Assembly (NCBI GenBank): GCA_025463055.1
Contig: JAOAPV010000076.1
Coordinates: forward strand, 1-36,904
DNA length: 36,904 nt
Direction: 5' to 3'
From: Candidatus Acidiferrum typicum
GTDB taxonomy: Bacteria; Acidobacteriota; Terriglobia; Acidiferrales; UBA7541
Positions within the stretch are counted from its first letter, which is position 1. Every line of letters starts with the position of its first letter. Position numbers and translations under genes: made by a program. Of the stretch, positions 24,315 through 33,278 are shown piece by piece. The notes under the pieces were generated by a model, which saw nothing but the letters and a program-made list of their open reading frames with translations, was not told the DNA's origin and did no database searches.

Positions 24315-26470
24315 CTATTTCGCGCTCTCGACCTCGCTGGAACCCAGCAGCGCTGAATCCTTCGGGAACTCGTCGCCCCAAATGTAGTGGTTGAACCAAT
24401 CCAGGTTCGCCTGCATTACCGCGCGGTTTGATTTTGGTTTTGTGATCGGGTGCCCAAATCCCGTGTACAAGATCAATCTTGATGGCACGTGTTGGTCCTG
24501 CAAGCCCCGGTACAGCTCATAGCTATCAGGCACCGGCACACGCTGGTCCACGCTTCCCAACTGGATCAGTGTCGGCGTCTTTGCCTGCTTGATCGTGCTC
24601 ATCGGAGAAGTCTTCTGATAAATTTCTCGATCGTCCCACGGCGTCGCGTGTAGATACTGCCGCGTAAAAGGCGTGATGTCTGTGTTCACGTAGTACGTCA
24701 TCCAGTTGCTGATCCCCGCCCCCACGGAGATCGCCTTAAATCGATCCGTGTTCGTAGTGAGAAATGCCGAAATGTATCCGCCCTGCGACCATCCCATCGA
24801 CCCCAGCTTTGACTCGTCCACAATTCCGCGTGCGATCAGGGAGTCCACCCCGCTCATTACGTCCCACATGTCTCCCACCCCCAAGTTGCGCACGTTCAGC
24901 GCTCGAAATGCCGCGCCATAACCTGCGCTCCCACGATAATTCGGCTGCAGTACCAGCGCGCCCTTCGACAAGAAAATCTGGGTCGGGTAATACGTGTCGC
25001 CGGCCGACAGCAGAGGCTGCGAGATTCCCGTAGGGCCGCCATGGATCATGACCAGCAAAGGGTATTTCTTCGAAGCATCGTAATTCGCCGGCTTCCGTAG
25101 TATCCCCTCAATGGTGGCGCCATCTTTGCTTTTCCAGGAAATCACTTCCGCGCTGCCCAGGTTCCAATCCTTCACCTGCGCGGTCAAGTCCGTCAGTTTC
25201 CGAGGAGAGAATTTCTGCGCGCTCGAAACGAATATCTCCGTCAGGTGCGTTTCGTCTTGTGCTGCGATGCCCAGCGTCTCGAAATCTTTCGTGAAAGACA
25301 CATCGTCGAGAAAATATGCATCCGGCGCGCTGACCCTCGCAATGGCCTTCGTTTTCGGATCCACACGGAACAGATGCGCCGAAGTCTTTTGCAGCCCTAC
25401 AAAATAAATCCCATCCGGACCCCACTCAGAAATTCGCGGATCTTCATCAAATTGTGCCGTGAGGTCCTGCACGTCCCCGGGTTTTGTCGCCGGCTGCGCA
25501 AGTACTCGCTCCACATCCACCAGAGCAATGTGCCCTTCGCGTAGTAGAAGTATGGCTGCGCCAGCGCCGTCCCAAATGCGATTTGCTTCCCATCAGGGGA
25601 AAACATTGGATCGCGGTCCGGCCCATCCAGCGCGACGATCTTTCGGACCGCGTTGTCTTTCGCAAGATCCGCCAGGTAAATATCCTCACCTCCGGCAAAC
25701 GCCAGCATCGGATTGTGCGTCGCCCCAAACGCGATGCGCTTTCCATCCGGCGACCACGCGAATCCATTCACGTTTAACGCCGCATCTCGCGTGATCTGCC
25801 GCGCCTTCACCGGGGAATGTTGAGCCTCACCCTCGCTCGCATCCGCCACCCACAATTGATTCTGCCGAAAATCCTCCTCGAACACTTCATACTCGCTGTA
25901 CTTCTCCTTCCGCTCTTTCTCGCTTTTGCTTTCCACGGTCGGCGCCGTGAACGCAATTTGCTTCCCGTCTTTCGACCAGTGAAATCCTGCGATATCTTCT
26001 TCCTGCTGCGTCAATTCCCATGCTTCTCCGCCGTCCGGTGAAATTACCCAAATCTGCCGCGCCGCTGGTTTCCCGTCCCCCTCCTTCTTCTCGTCCTTTC
26101 CTTCTTTTTTCTCCGCCGCTCCCGCATGCACGATCGCATTTGCCTCACGCTCTCCGATGAACGCCAACCACTGTCCATCCGGCGACCATTCGGGCGCGTC
26201 ACTCGACTTCTTCCCTCTGGTCAATTGAAAGCTCGCTCCGGTGGTCACGTTAGCGAGCCAAATCTGCCGCACGTACGCATTCTCTTTCCAATCCGTTTCG
26301 CGCACGCGGTACACGATAAATCTTCCGTCCGGCGAGATACGCGCTCCCCCAATCGTCTTCAAGCTCAGCGATTCCTCCAGCGACGGCGCATGTTTCGTCT
26401 GCGCGTTCAACACACCACTGCAAACACATGTCAGCGCTACCGCCAGACCCAACACACCAATTTTCCTCAC
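24315..26470 (-). pseudogene. S9 family peptidase (prolyl oligopeptidase / acylaminoacyl-peptidase type), one-base frameshift
   Basis: The gene encodes a secreted S9 serine peptidase: signal peptide (KIGVLGLAVALTCVCSGVLNAQ), beta-propeller repeats with ISPDGRF, WSPDGQW and WSPDGKR, then an alpha/beta-hydrolase domain. In the second half GWSQGG carries the catalytic serine, SVDQRV the aspartate and GFGHPI the histidine, all intact. The reading frame breaks near 25533-25535. Adding one G to the GGG run (minus strand) restores a continuous protein of about 718 residues reading AKGHIALVDVERV across the join. The propeller part starts at GTG 26470 (AGGAG upstream); the downstream frame runs 24315-25535. 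This may be a real pseudogene or a sequencing error in a short homopolymer; the intact catalytic triad favours recent damage or error. Confidence 0.85.
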
Positions 26471-26544
26471 ACAATCTCCTCTCACCGACTCAAAATTACG
26501 TTCAATGTACGCTGAAATAGGAACGCTTCGCGTCTTAAGACGTC

Positions 26545-27888
26545 TTATGGCTTTTTGTTTCCAGCCGACGCACGACGCTTCCCCTTGATCAATACATCGG
26601 CCGGATCCGGTGAGCCATTCCACAAGTCCAGCCGCACTCGTCCATCCGCCAGCAAGCTCACCGTTGCCGGAGTCGCGCTCGCCGTCAAGTACCAGCCTTC
26701 CGGCAGCACCACTGCATTTCGCGGCCGTCCCAAGCTCCTGTCAAAAACCAAGTCGTCCACATCGAGGTGATAACTTCCGACCGTGGTGTATGTCTCCCAA
26801 ATCCGCAACCGTATCGATTGGCCTTTCTTCACCGGCGCAAACCGTACCACCACCACCTGGCCTGTAGGCGATACCGTCTCACCAGCATCGATCTTCTCCA
26901 GCGCCAATTTCTCTCCTGTCATGATTTCCGTTTCGAGCTTCTCTCCCGTATCCAACACATACGCCGAGGGATCAGAAACGGTGCTGCCCACGCGCACCAC
27001 GTTCACGTACTTGTCCACGCCGGGCCGCGACTCTGTGTAATCGTGGTAGAGGCGAAACGCATGACTCTCTGGTTCCTTCAAAAAATAAACGATGTCGCGA
27101 TCCTGATGCGCGCGCTCGGCGAGGCGCGCCTTCTCCGTTTCACCACTGAACGGCGATTCCCAACTCACCGCTGTCGTTAACGGTCGAGGCACCGCAGCCG
27201 AGCCCGTTTGCGCCCCCGGTCTTCCCCGCACAATTAGTGGAGCCTCTCCCGCGCTTGCATTCATGAAGCTGACCGCTGTTCGGCCGTCCGGCTCCGGCAA
27301 GATCTGCGATGCTACGTTGCATCCCACCACTTCATATCCCGCGGGCAGCACCACGCTGTTTCTCTTAATCCCCAGCGAGCGATTAAACACAATCGCATTT
27401 CCGTCGCGGTAGTAACTTTTGGCATCCTTATAAGTCTTGAGGATGATCAGCCGGCCCTGTCCGTCTTTCGGGACCGGCCGCGCCAGATGCACTTTGATGT
27501 AATTCGGCCCTGCATCCGCATCCGCCATCAGCGGATCCTTCCGCGCCTCATCCCCGCCCACAATCTCAAATTGCAGCGGCTCGCCAGTCATTGCGTCGTA
27601 TACGGCTTCATCGCTGGCCACGCTCCCCTTCCGTATGGGGTTGTAATAATATTTCGCGCCCGAGGTCGTCGCCGTCACCTCGTACCGGATTCGAAAGCTT
27701 GCGCTCTCCGGAGCCAACAATTCGTACCTCGTGTATTCATCCGATTCCGTCTGTCGCTCGAGCGCGTTTACATTTCTTGCTCCGCTCGCTGCCGTTGCTC
27801 CGCTCGCGCTCTGCCCTCCGCGCAAGCCTTGGCCCGAAAATAGCAGCACCACCCCCGCGCAAGCCGCAATCCATTTCCTCACGTTCAT
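26545..27888 (-). CDS. Secreted protein of unknown function with internal duplication
   Basis: A 447-residue exported protein that I do not recognise. It has a signal peptide (WIAACAGVVLLFSGQG) and then two homologous halves of about 190 residues. The halves share YEL/YFL, a YYNPIRKGS / YVNVVRVGS block, D(A)MTGEPLQFEIVGG / DTGEKLETEIMTG, an RL(I)IL(R)xxxTYK/T block, and FNRSLGIKRNSVVLPAGY / FDRSLGRPRNAVVLPEGW. The repeated pattern suggests two beta-sandwich domains. The ATG at 27888 lies right after GGCGAGGAG. It sits upstream of the S9 peptidase gene on the same strand with a 74-nt gap, so the two may be co-transcribed. Confidence 0.75.
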   Translation of the reverse strand: MNVRKWIAACAGVVLLFSGQGLRGGQSASGATAASGARNVNALERQTESDEYTRYELLAPESASFRIRYEVTATTSGAKYYYNPIRKGSVASDEAVYDAMTGEPLQFEIVGGDEARKDPLMADADAGPNYIKVHLARPVPKDGQGRLIILKTYKDAKSYYRDGNAIVFNRSLGIKRNSVVLPAGYEVVGCNVASQILPEPDGRTAVSFMNASAGEAPLIVRGRPGAQTGSAAVPRPLTTAVSWESPFSGETEKARLAERAHQDRDIVYFLKEPESHAFRLYHDYTESRPGVDKYVNVVRVGSTVSDPSAYVLDTGEKLETEIMTGEKLALEKIDAGETVSPTGQVVVVRFAPVKKGQSIRLRIWETYTTVGSYHLDVDDLVFDRSLGRPRNAVVLPEGWYLTASATPATVSLLADGRVRLDLWNGSPDPADVLIKGKRRASAGNKKP

Positions 27889-27982
27889 CTCCTCGCCGCC
27901 AATCTGCGCCGGCATCATACTGCCTCACTTGGAGTAAATACCAAAAGCGCTTCTCTGCCGCTACAATCGACCTTGGAGACCC

Positions 27983-28543
27983 ATGCAACCTGACCTCCGC
28001 ATCCGGCCTGCGTTTGTCGAAGACCTCCCAGTCCTCCGGGCACTAATCGATGCGTCCGTCCGCCGGTTACAGGCGCAGGATTACACTCCCGCGCAAATGG
28101 AAGGCGCGCTAAGCACCGTTTTTGGCGTCGACACCCAACTCATAGCCGACCGCACGTATCTAGTTGTGGAGTATTGTCCGGCGCAATCGGAGGAGCCGCC
28201 GATCATCACCGCTTGCGGCGGCTGGAGCAAACGCAAGACTCTCTACGGCGCCGATCAATGGACCGATCGGCACGATGACCTTCTCGACCCTAGTCTCGAC
28301 GCTGCCAAGATCCGCGCTTTCTTTATTCATCCGGACTGGGCCCGCCGCGGCATCGGCACCCTTCTTCTCAATACCTGCGAAACTGCCGCAAAGGCCGCTG
28401 GCTTTTCGCGTTTCGAGATGGGCGCAACCCTCACCGGCGCGAAGCTCTTTAGCGCCCGCGGCTATCTATCCATCAAGAAGCTGCACGTTCCTCTATGCAA
28501 CGGTGAGTCTCTACCAATTATCCATATGGAAAAACGCGCCTAG
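27983..28543 (+). CDS. GNAT family N-acetyltransferase
   Basis: A 186-residue single-domain protein. The acetyl-CoA-binding motif A is present as IRAFFIHPDWARRGIGTLLL (R-R-G-I-G), followed by CETAAKAAGFSRFEMGATLTGAKLF as motif B. The N-terminal RIRPAFVEDLPVLRALIDAS is the usual opening. The substrate is unknown. The ATG at 27983 has GGAG 5 nt upstream. It is divergent from the duplicated secreted protein and convergent with the response regulator. Confidence 0.85.
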   Translation: MQPDLRIRPAFVEDLPVLRALIDASVRRLQAQDYTPAQMEGALSTVFGVDTQLIADRTYLVVEYCPAQSEEPPIITACGGWSKRKTLYGADQWTDRHDDLLDPSLDAAKIRAFFIHPDWARRGIGTLLLNTCETAAKAAGFSRFEMGATLTGAKLFSARGYLSIKKLHVPLCNGESLPIIHMEKRA

Positions 28544-28615
28544 GTTTTGTGAGCGCGACTGTTTGTAGAACGTGTGAGTCCCGTGGAAGATGGAAAAAGC
28601 TTGTTCCAGTTCGGC

Positions 28616-29101
28616 CTACGTCCCCGCGTGTTTCTTTCTTACCAACGTCGGCCTGTTCTTGGCATGATCGCTCATCCGCTTGATTTGCCGGTCGAACACG
28701 GCCTGAGCAATCTTGTGCGTGAAAAACGTTTTGTTCGACCGGACCGCATCCACGGCCGCGATTAGGTCGCGCATAGCATCGGACTTCAGCACGTAACCCT
28801 TCGCCCCGGAATCGAGCACTTGCTGAATTACATCTTGCGAATCATGTACCGACAAAATCAAAATCTTTGTCCGGGAGCCCCGCCCCAGAATCTCTCGCGC
28901 TGCATCCAGCCCATTCATACTTGGCATACTGATGTCCAGCAGCGCTACATCAGGCTCGAGCAGGAAAATCTTTTCGACGGCTTCTTTTCCATCGCCAGCT
29001 TCCCCTACTACCGACCATCCGAACTGGGACTCCAGCAGGTTTCTGAGTCCAAACCGTACAATTTCATGGTCGTCAGCTAAAAAAAGGCGCAGCGGAACCA
29101 T
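28616..29101 (-). CDS. Response regulator, receiver domain only (NarL-like, no output domain)
   Basis: A 161-residue protein. The receiver domain has the acidic pair D10/D11, the phosphoacceptor D56 in LLDISMPSMNG, the switch serine S84 (LILSVHD) and K106 in KGYVLKSD. This is typical of NarL/FixJ regulators. Instead of the LuxR-type helix-turn-helix expected after residue about 140, the protein ends in a short basic tail (IKRMSDHAKNRPTLVRKKH). No helix-turn-helix is visible in the downstream DNA in other frames. It may work by protein-protein contact or as a phosphate sink. No histidine kinase is adjacent. A perfect inverted repeat lies 23 nt before the ATG. Confidence 0.85.
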   Translation of the reverse strand: MVPLRLFLADDHEIVRFGLRNLLESQFGWSVVGEAGDGKEAVEKIFLLEPDVALLDISMPSMNGLDAAREILGRGSRTKILILSVHDSQDVIQQVLDSGAKGYVLKSDAMRDLIAAVDAVRSNKTFFTHKIAQAVFDRQIKRMSDHAKNRPTLVRKKHAGT

Positions 29102-29123
29102 ACGCTCACCTCACAAACTCTCC

Positions 29124-29139
29124 CAGCCCGTTCGGGCTG
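29124..29139. promoter_or_regulatory. Inverted repeat CAGCCCG-TT-CGGGCTG upstream of the response regulator
   Basis: A perfect 7-bp dyad with a 2-nt centre (as RNA, a 6-bp stem with a 4-nt loop) lies 23 nt before the response-regulator ATG. No T-run follows on either strand, so it is not a terminator. An operator or leader hairpin is possible. Confidence 0.35.
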
Positions 29140-29298
29140 CACGAAGTCGCGTTCACACCGGCGCTCAAAAACAAATAGCACACTACTTTCTCAGTTAACA
29201 TCGGGCGTTTACTGCATCCTTCTTGCCGGGCTTTCCTTCTACGATGCAGGGCTTCGCTTTTAAGAACCATTGAGAGCGTCGTTGCAGGAACCTTAAAC

Positions 29299-29323
29299 GA
29301 AAAAAGAGGAAGCTCGCGCTTCC
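29299..29323 (-). terminator. Rho-independent terminator after the stress protein gene
   Basis: On the minus strand, the hairpin GGAAGC/GCTTCC with a 4-nt loop (29308-29323) is followed by TC and a run of six T (29299-29305 region). It lies 33 nt beyond the stop of the gene ending at 29357 and would end the minus-strand stress transcripts. Confidence 0.7.
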
Positions 29324-29356
29324 CCTTCTTCCTTACTTCTCTCCGACAAGGCGGTT

Positions 29357-29929
29357 CTACTCAACTCCTCCCGCGCCGCGTCGCATCGTACGTTCCTTCG
29401 AAGTATCCACCGAAGCTTCGCTGGTCGATGAAACGTCCTCACCACCGGTGCGTTCGATAATTTCCTTCGCGCGCTTTACTTCGTCGGAGCTTGCGCAATG
29501 CACTGAAAGAAGGATTCCGCCCTTCTGAATCCGTCCCTCATATCGCTTTGCTTCGTACTCCGGGATTCCCATTCCCACTAACGCGCCGGTGACCCCGCCA
29601 ATTGCGCCGCCGACTCCCATTCCCGCCAGCGTGGCCATGATTGGCCCTGCCGCAATCAGTGGTCCTACGCCGGGAATAGCCAGTGCCCCGATACCCGCAA
29701 GCAGCCCTAGCGTACCGCCGAGCACGGCGCCTGTGCCCCCACCGGCGGTCGCCCCTTCCGGAGCCTTGGTGGACTTCTCCGTTCCGATCGACCGATTTCC
29801 GAGATTTTCCGGCAATAGCACCGAAATATCCGACGGCGAAAAGCCCGCCTTTACGATCGCATCGGCTGCCCGTTCCGCGGCTTCGCGATTTGAGTAGATC
29901 CCAAACACTGCAGTCTTTTTATCTGCCAT
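29357..29929 (-). CDS. General-stress-type protein with glycine-zipper membrane segment (YflT-like)
   Basis: A 190-residue protein. The N-terminal KTAVFGIYSNREAAERAADAIVKAGF with DISVLLP resembles the YflT/general-stress-protein-17M domain. The middle (about 62-122) is very rich in glycine and alanine with GAVLGGTLGLLAGIGAL and GGAIGGVTGALVGMG, a glycine-zipper-like pair of hydrophobic segments. The C-terminal part (ILLSVHCASSDEVKRAKEIIERTGGED) is a ferredoxin-like continuation. The ribosome-binding site AAGGAG is well placed. It is downstream of the BON-domain gene on the same strand with 26 nt between. A role in envelope stress response is inferred from family and context. Confidence 0.75.
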   Translation of the reverse strand: MADKKTAVFGIYSNREAAERAADAIVKAGFSPSDISVLLPENLGNRSIGTEKSTKAPEGATAGGGTGAVLGGTLGLLAGIGALAIPGVGPLIAAGPIMATLAGMGVGGAIGGVTGALVGMGIPEYEAKRYEGRIQKGGILLSVHCASSDEVKRAKEIIERTGGEDVSSTSEASVDTSKERTMRRGAGGVE

Positions 29930-29955
29930 TTCTTTTCTCCTTTTGAGTTGCTCTC

Positions 29956-30363
29956 TTAAGACTTTGGCGGCGCTACTTCTAACTGGTTAATGACATTACC
30001 GGCACCGGCGACTTCCGTAGCCTTCGCTTCGATTGCGCTCTTTTCTTCTTCCGAGCGCACCGGTCCCTTCAGGGTCACCTTTCCATCTTGCGCGAGGATC
30101 TTGATGTTATGGGCGTAAGTGGAAAGCGATTTGTCATCCATGATTGCTGAGCGGGTCCGTTTCGCCAGATCCCGATCCGTGGCATTCATCTTCTGACGGT
30201 CCGCGGTTGGCGAACTCTTGTCGCGATCCCTCTTGTTGGTCTTGGTGTTGTCAGGGGCTGGTTGGTGGGCGTCTTGCCTTGGCAAGGGTCCAGCCATCAG
30301 TGCGGTCCCCAGTACAGCCGGGGCAGCTACGAAAACTAAGAATTTGCTTGCCAAAAATCGCAT
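29956..30363 (-). CDS. Periplasmic BON-domain protein (OsmY-like)
   Basis: A 135-residue exported protein. The signal peptide (FLVFVAAPAVLGTALMAGPLP) is followed by a charged linker and one BON domain (about 62-132). The domain has DLAKRTRSAIMDDKSL, NIKILAQDGKVTLKGPVRSEEEK and AGNVINQLEV, the usual strand-helix pattern. BON domains bind phospholipid or envelope surfaces and are often induced by osmotic or other stress. AAGGAG precedes the ATG. It sits just before the YflT-like gene, and the two are likely co-transcribed. Confidence 0.85.
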   Translation of the reverse strand: MRFLASKFLVFVAAPAVLGTALMAGPLPRQDAHQPAPDNTKTNKRDRDKSSPTADRQKMNATDRDLAKRTRSAIMDDKSLSTYAHNIKILAQDGKVTLKGPVRSEEEKSAIEAKATEVAGAGNVINQLEVAPPKS

Positions 30364-30563
30364 ACCTTCTCCTTAAATAGGCAGAATTAGAAAACTCTGC
30401 TAATAAACACTAAAAATTTGACTTGTAAGGGATGAGATTGAACTGGGGGGAGTACCGACCGTGAGCCTTACCCATCCCGCTGGGCAGCTACCGTGACAAT
30501 ACCTGCCGGCGGTATTCGGGACCATCCGGTTTGAGTTGTAATGCCGAGCGCGGACAGGCTGTA

Positions 30564-30589
30564 TCTAGCACTAGACATTAGACACTAGC
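30564..30589. repeat. Short heptad-like repeat at the end of the H1-like gene
   Basis: Read on the minus strand, GCTAGTG, TCTAATG and TCTAGTG follow each other with 1-2 changes per 7-nt unit and are followed by CTAG. It overlaps the TAG stop at 30585-30587. The function is unknown and it may be a chance slippage product. Confidence 0.35.
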
Positions 30590-30848
30590 CTGCTACGACG
30601 TTCCTTTTCGTGCGCCGCGCCGTCGAGGCGCCGGCTCGCGTCTTTCTCGCGGTCTTGCCCTGCAGCTTCACTCGCTTAGCTGCTTCCTTCACCGCCCGGC
30701 GCGCCCGCGGCTTCGCAGCAGTGACCCGCTTGGTCAATTCCTTCTGTACCGATCCGGCTTTCGCCGCGATCGTGCCGAGCGTCGCCCCTATCGATTCGGC
30801 CACGCTCGTCAGAATTCTTTCGTCTCTTGATGCTCTTTGGCTGTCCAC
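30585..30848 (-). CDS. Small Lys/Arg/Ala-rich, histone-H1-like protein
   Basis: An 87-residue protein. After an N-terminal polar part (residues 1-40, predicted helical), the C-terminal half is dominated by K, R and A (KRVTAAKPRARRAVKEAAKR, KTARKTRAGASTARRTKRN). This composition is that of bacterial H1/Hc1-like nucleoid proteins. No AAKK pentad array is present, so it is not the classic type. It lies within the minus-strand stress gene run. DNA binding is inferred from composition only. Confidence 0.55.
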   Translation of the reverse strand: MDSQRASRDERILTSVAESIGATLGTIAAKAGSVQKELTKRVTAAKPRARRAVKEAAKRVKLQGKTARKTRAGASTARRTKRNVVAG

Positions 30849-30931
30849 GGCAAACCCCTTTTATCTTTTATCTACACCCGTATCGTTTGTCCCTTAGTCG
30901 TTCTGCGCTCGCCACACTGTGGGCTCTTCCC

Positions 30932-31087
30932 CTAAACGGGACGTCGACCCTGGATGACACGAATCAGCACAACGATGATCGCCAGCACCAGCAGAATGTG
31001 GATGAATCCGCCCAGCGTGTACGAGGTCACCAGTCCCAACAGCCACATAATCAGCAAAATTATTGCAATCGTCCAAAGCAAGTCCAT
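30932..31087 (-). CDS. 51-residue lmo0937-like small membrane protein
   Basis: A short gene starting at ATG 31087 behind GAAGGAGAGAGAA, encoding MDLLWTIAIILLIMWLLGLV and a second hydrophobic segment (HILLVLAIIVVLIRVIQG) joined by TSYTLGGFI. This two-helix pattern with the central GG turn and the basic end is that of the lmo0937 family, common in stress-gene runs. The stop is at 30932-30934. It is flanked by the YtxH-like and H1-like genes on the same strand. Confidence 0.88.
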   Translation of the reverse strand: MDLLWTIAIILLIMWLLGLVTSYTLGGFIHILLVLAIIVVLIRVIQGRRPV

Positions 31088-31144
31088 TTCTCTCTCCTTC
31101 GCGTGTTTCTTAGTCCAACCTCGGTTTCCCTGGGTTCCCGATCT

Positions 31145-31417
31145 CTACGAATTCCGTGCTTCCCGATAAGCGCTTTGGCCCGCATCTACCGCATCATTGA
31201 CGAACTCCCGTGCGTCATCGGCTGCTTTCTGCGCCTTCCGCGCCACTTTCTTCCCCTGCGCGACCGCTCCGTCGATCCCTTCTTGCGCTTTGTCGCGTAG
31301 CAATGCGCGCGTCTCTTCCCCGGATTTCGGCGCCCACATCATTCCGACAATCGCTCCCACGCCTAGCCCAATGGCAAAGGCTGAGCTAATTTCCGGCCAA
31401 TTTTTTCGCATCATCAT
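31145..31417 (-). CDS. YtxH-domain protein
   Basis: A 90-residue protein. The N-terminal hydrophobic helix (AFAIGLGVGAIVGMMWAPKSGEETR) with G-x-x-x-G spacing and the following APKSGEETR is the YtxH signature. The rest is a charged amphipathic helix (KAQEGIDGAVAQGKKVARKA). YtxH-like proteins are linked to general stress in Gram-positive bacteria and are widespread. It is the first gene of the small stress run. Purine-rich GAAGGAGAG lies just before the triple-ATG start. Confidence 0.85.
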   Translation of the reverse strand: MMMRKNWPEISSAFAIGLGVGAIVGMMWAPKSGEETRALLRDKAQEGIDGAVAQGKKVARKAQKAADDAREFVNDAVDAGQSAYREARNS

Positions 31418-31693
31418 TCTCTCCTTCAGACGATACCGTCGCGTTCAAAAGCACGTTGCACGTCGATCCAGAACAGGGCGTAGACCCGTTGTCCGACACT
31501 CCACAATCGCGCAGCCTATCTGCTGCCCGCCTGCGGAACCATCCGGTAAACGGCGTAGAGCCCGCTCGCATGTTCTTGTAGTGTTTATTCTGGAGGGCCG
31601 CAGCCCTGTCTGCCCGTCGTAATCACGGCGCCTTCATGTGGTTTGTGGTGGCAGGCACCGCGCGTACGCCGCTCACGCTTTCTAACACGCTCG

Positions 31694-32434
31694 TTACAGC
31701 TCGCCGGTGTACCTCTGAATTACTCCGTAACATTCACACGAGATTCTCTCGAGCTCCGGTCGATTCACGATCTTTACCGAGCCACGGTTGTATTCGATTA
31801 CCTTCGCCTTCTGTAATTCCCCGGCCGCCAAGCTCACGCTCGGCCGGTCTGTCCCCAACATCGTGGCCAAAAAATCGTGGGTGATCGGAAGCGTCGGTGT
31901 GCTAACGCGATCCTGCGCCATCAGCAGCCATCGCGCCAAGCGCTGCTCGACGTCGTGGAGACGGTTGCATCCCGCGGTCTGCGCCATCTGTAAGCCCAAC
32001 AGGACGGAGAATCGCTCCAAGTGGTTGCGAAGTTGTGGTGCTGCCGCCAGCATTTCCCGTAGCGTTGAAACTGACATCCGCAGCCCATCCCCGCTGATTT
32101 GCACTACCTCGCGCAGCGGACTCCTGCTCAGCCCCGCAAGCGCCGGAAGTCCCACAACCCCTTCCTTACCAACTATCCCCGCCTCCACCGTCTTCCCGTC
32201 TGCCAGCACAACCACCAGTGAAATCAGCCCATTGTTGGGAAAGTAGGCGTAATGCAAAACGTCATGCGCCTCGTGAAGAATTTGGTGTGAATCGAGTTCC
32301 AGCAGTTCCAGGTGGGGTCGCAGCGCACAAAACTCATTTTCTGGAATTGAAAGCAGAGTCTTATTCTTTACGCGCTTATTCGTCGCGTCTGTGCGCTCTT
32401 CGGGCGGAAGGAACTGTACCGTTTGGTGTGCCAC
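31694..32434 (-). CDS. Crp/Fnr family transcription regulator
   Basis: A 246-residue protein. The N-terminal cyclic-nucleotide-binding-type beta-roll (about 40-150) shows ILHEAHDVLHYAYFPNNGLISLVVVLADGKTVEAGIVG in overlapping segments. The C-terminal winged helix (about 165-235) has LARWLLMAQDRV, THDFLATMLGTDRPSVS and AAGELQKAKVIEYNRGSVKI. There is no cysteine cluster for an iron-sulfur centre and no clear cAMP-binding arginine motif, so the ligand is unknown. It lies upstream of the stress genes on the same strand (276-nt gap) and may control them; that link is inference. Confidence 0.88.
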   Translation of the reverse strand: MAHQTVQFLPPEERTDATNKRVKNKTLLSIPENEFCALRPHLELLELDSHQILHEAHDVLHYAYFPNNGLISLVVVLADGKTVEAGIVGKEGVVGLPALAGLSRSPLREVVQISGDGLRMSVSTLREMLAAAPQLRNHLERFSVLLGLQMAQTAGCNRLHDVEQRLARWLLMAQDRVSTPTLPITHDFLATMLGTDRPSVSLAAGELQKAKVIEYNRGSVKIVNRPELERISCECYGVIQRYTGEL

Positions 32435-32519
32435 AATAAGCCTTGTTTTATTGGATTCCTCGTCGGCGCCAAAAGTTGGCGGTGCATTGCAATTCTTGAC
32501 TTGTCATTCGACATGCCAC

Positions 32520-32714
32520 TCAGCTCATCGGCTGTTTCGCGATTTTCGCAACAATCTGTTGCGTCCGCTGATCAAAAACAAAGTACTCGCCCGGTTCCCT
32601 CGATGCCAATTGCGATATTCGCTGTTCCGCTATATGCATCTCGCTCGCCGCTTCTATCCAGACGAAGCTTCCGTCCATCTGCCTCTTTAGTATGTCCAAG
32701 TGGGGTGCCCGCAT
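32520..32714 (-). CDS. Small conserved-looking hypothetical protein (64 residues)
   Basis: Encodes MRAPHLDILKRQMDGSFVWI followed by EAASEMHIAEQRISQLASREPGEYFVFD in continuous frame, ending TQQIVAKIAKQPMS. A purine-rich AAGGAGCGAGGATT precedes the ATG, and the sequence has an ordinary amphipathic composition. The pattern (short WIEAA helix, then PGEYFVFD strand) resembles small soluble proteins I associate with acidobacterial genomes, but I cannot name a family. It may be co-transcribed with the Crp/Fnr gene 85 nt downstream. Confidence 0.6.
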   Translation of the reverse strand: MRAPHLDILKRQMDGSFVWIEAASEMHIAEQRISQLASREPGEYFVFDQRTQQIVAKIAKQPMS

Positions 32715-32994
32715 AATCCTCGCTCCTTGATTCGGGACCTCTGGAGGAAGTGCATGCTCGATACCAACTCAGTTTCTCTACGTGGAATGTTACAGTTAGC
32801 AGTCCTACTCAGGACCTTTCTCGTCCTCACTCCGGCAAATGCTGTAGCGCGAAAACGCTAGACCTGGTGCGTCCTCCTGTACTTTTTACAGCTAGGGTTA
32901 GGCCTCTAGCGGTATCGCTGGCCGACGTTTTGTCTCTGGCTTGGTGGACGAATCCGAAGTGCTGGTGCTAACATGAATTACGCTTTAGGTCGGT

Positions 32995-33070
<76 letters not shown>

Positions 33071-33278
33071 AAAACTCAAGCGATGTCCTACCAGTTGTAT
33101 ATCTCCGATTGATTTGACGCACATGCCCGCATAGCTTCTGAGCGTTGGTGTGCACGTCGGACCTTTGTTTCAGATTGTTCTTTACACTTCCCTACCCTCG
33201 CACTATTCTCTCCGCGCATATTCCTTCCCTGTAGTCGGCCGAGTTCTAGCGGATTATTCAAAGATAATGGAGGATGCA

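Noticed and set aside
24315-26470. Two separate S9-type genes
   Set aside because: Each half lacks essential parts of the fold, and one inserted base joins them into a normal-length peptidase.
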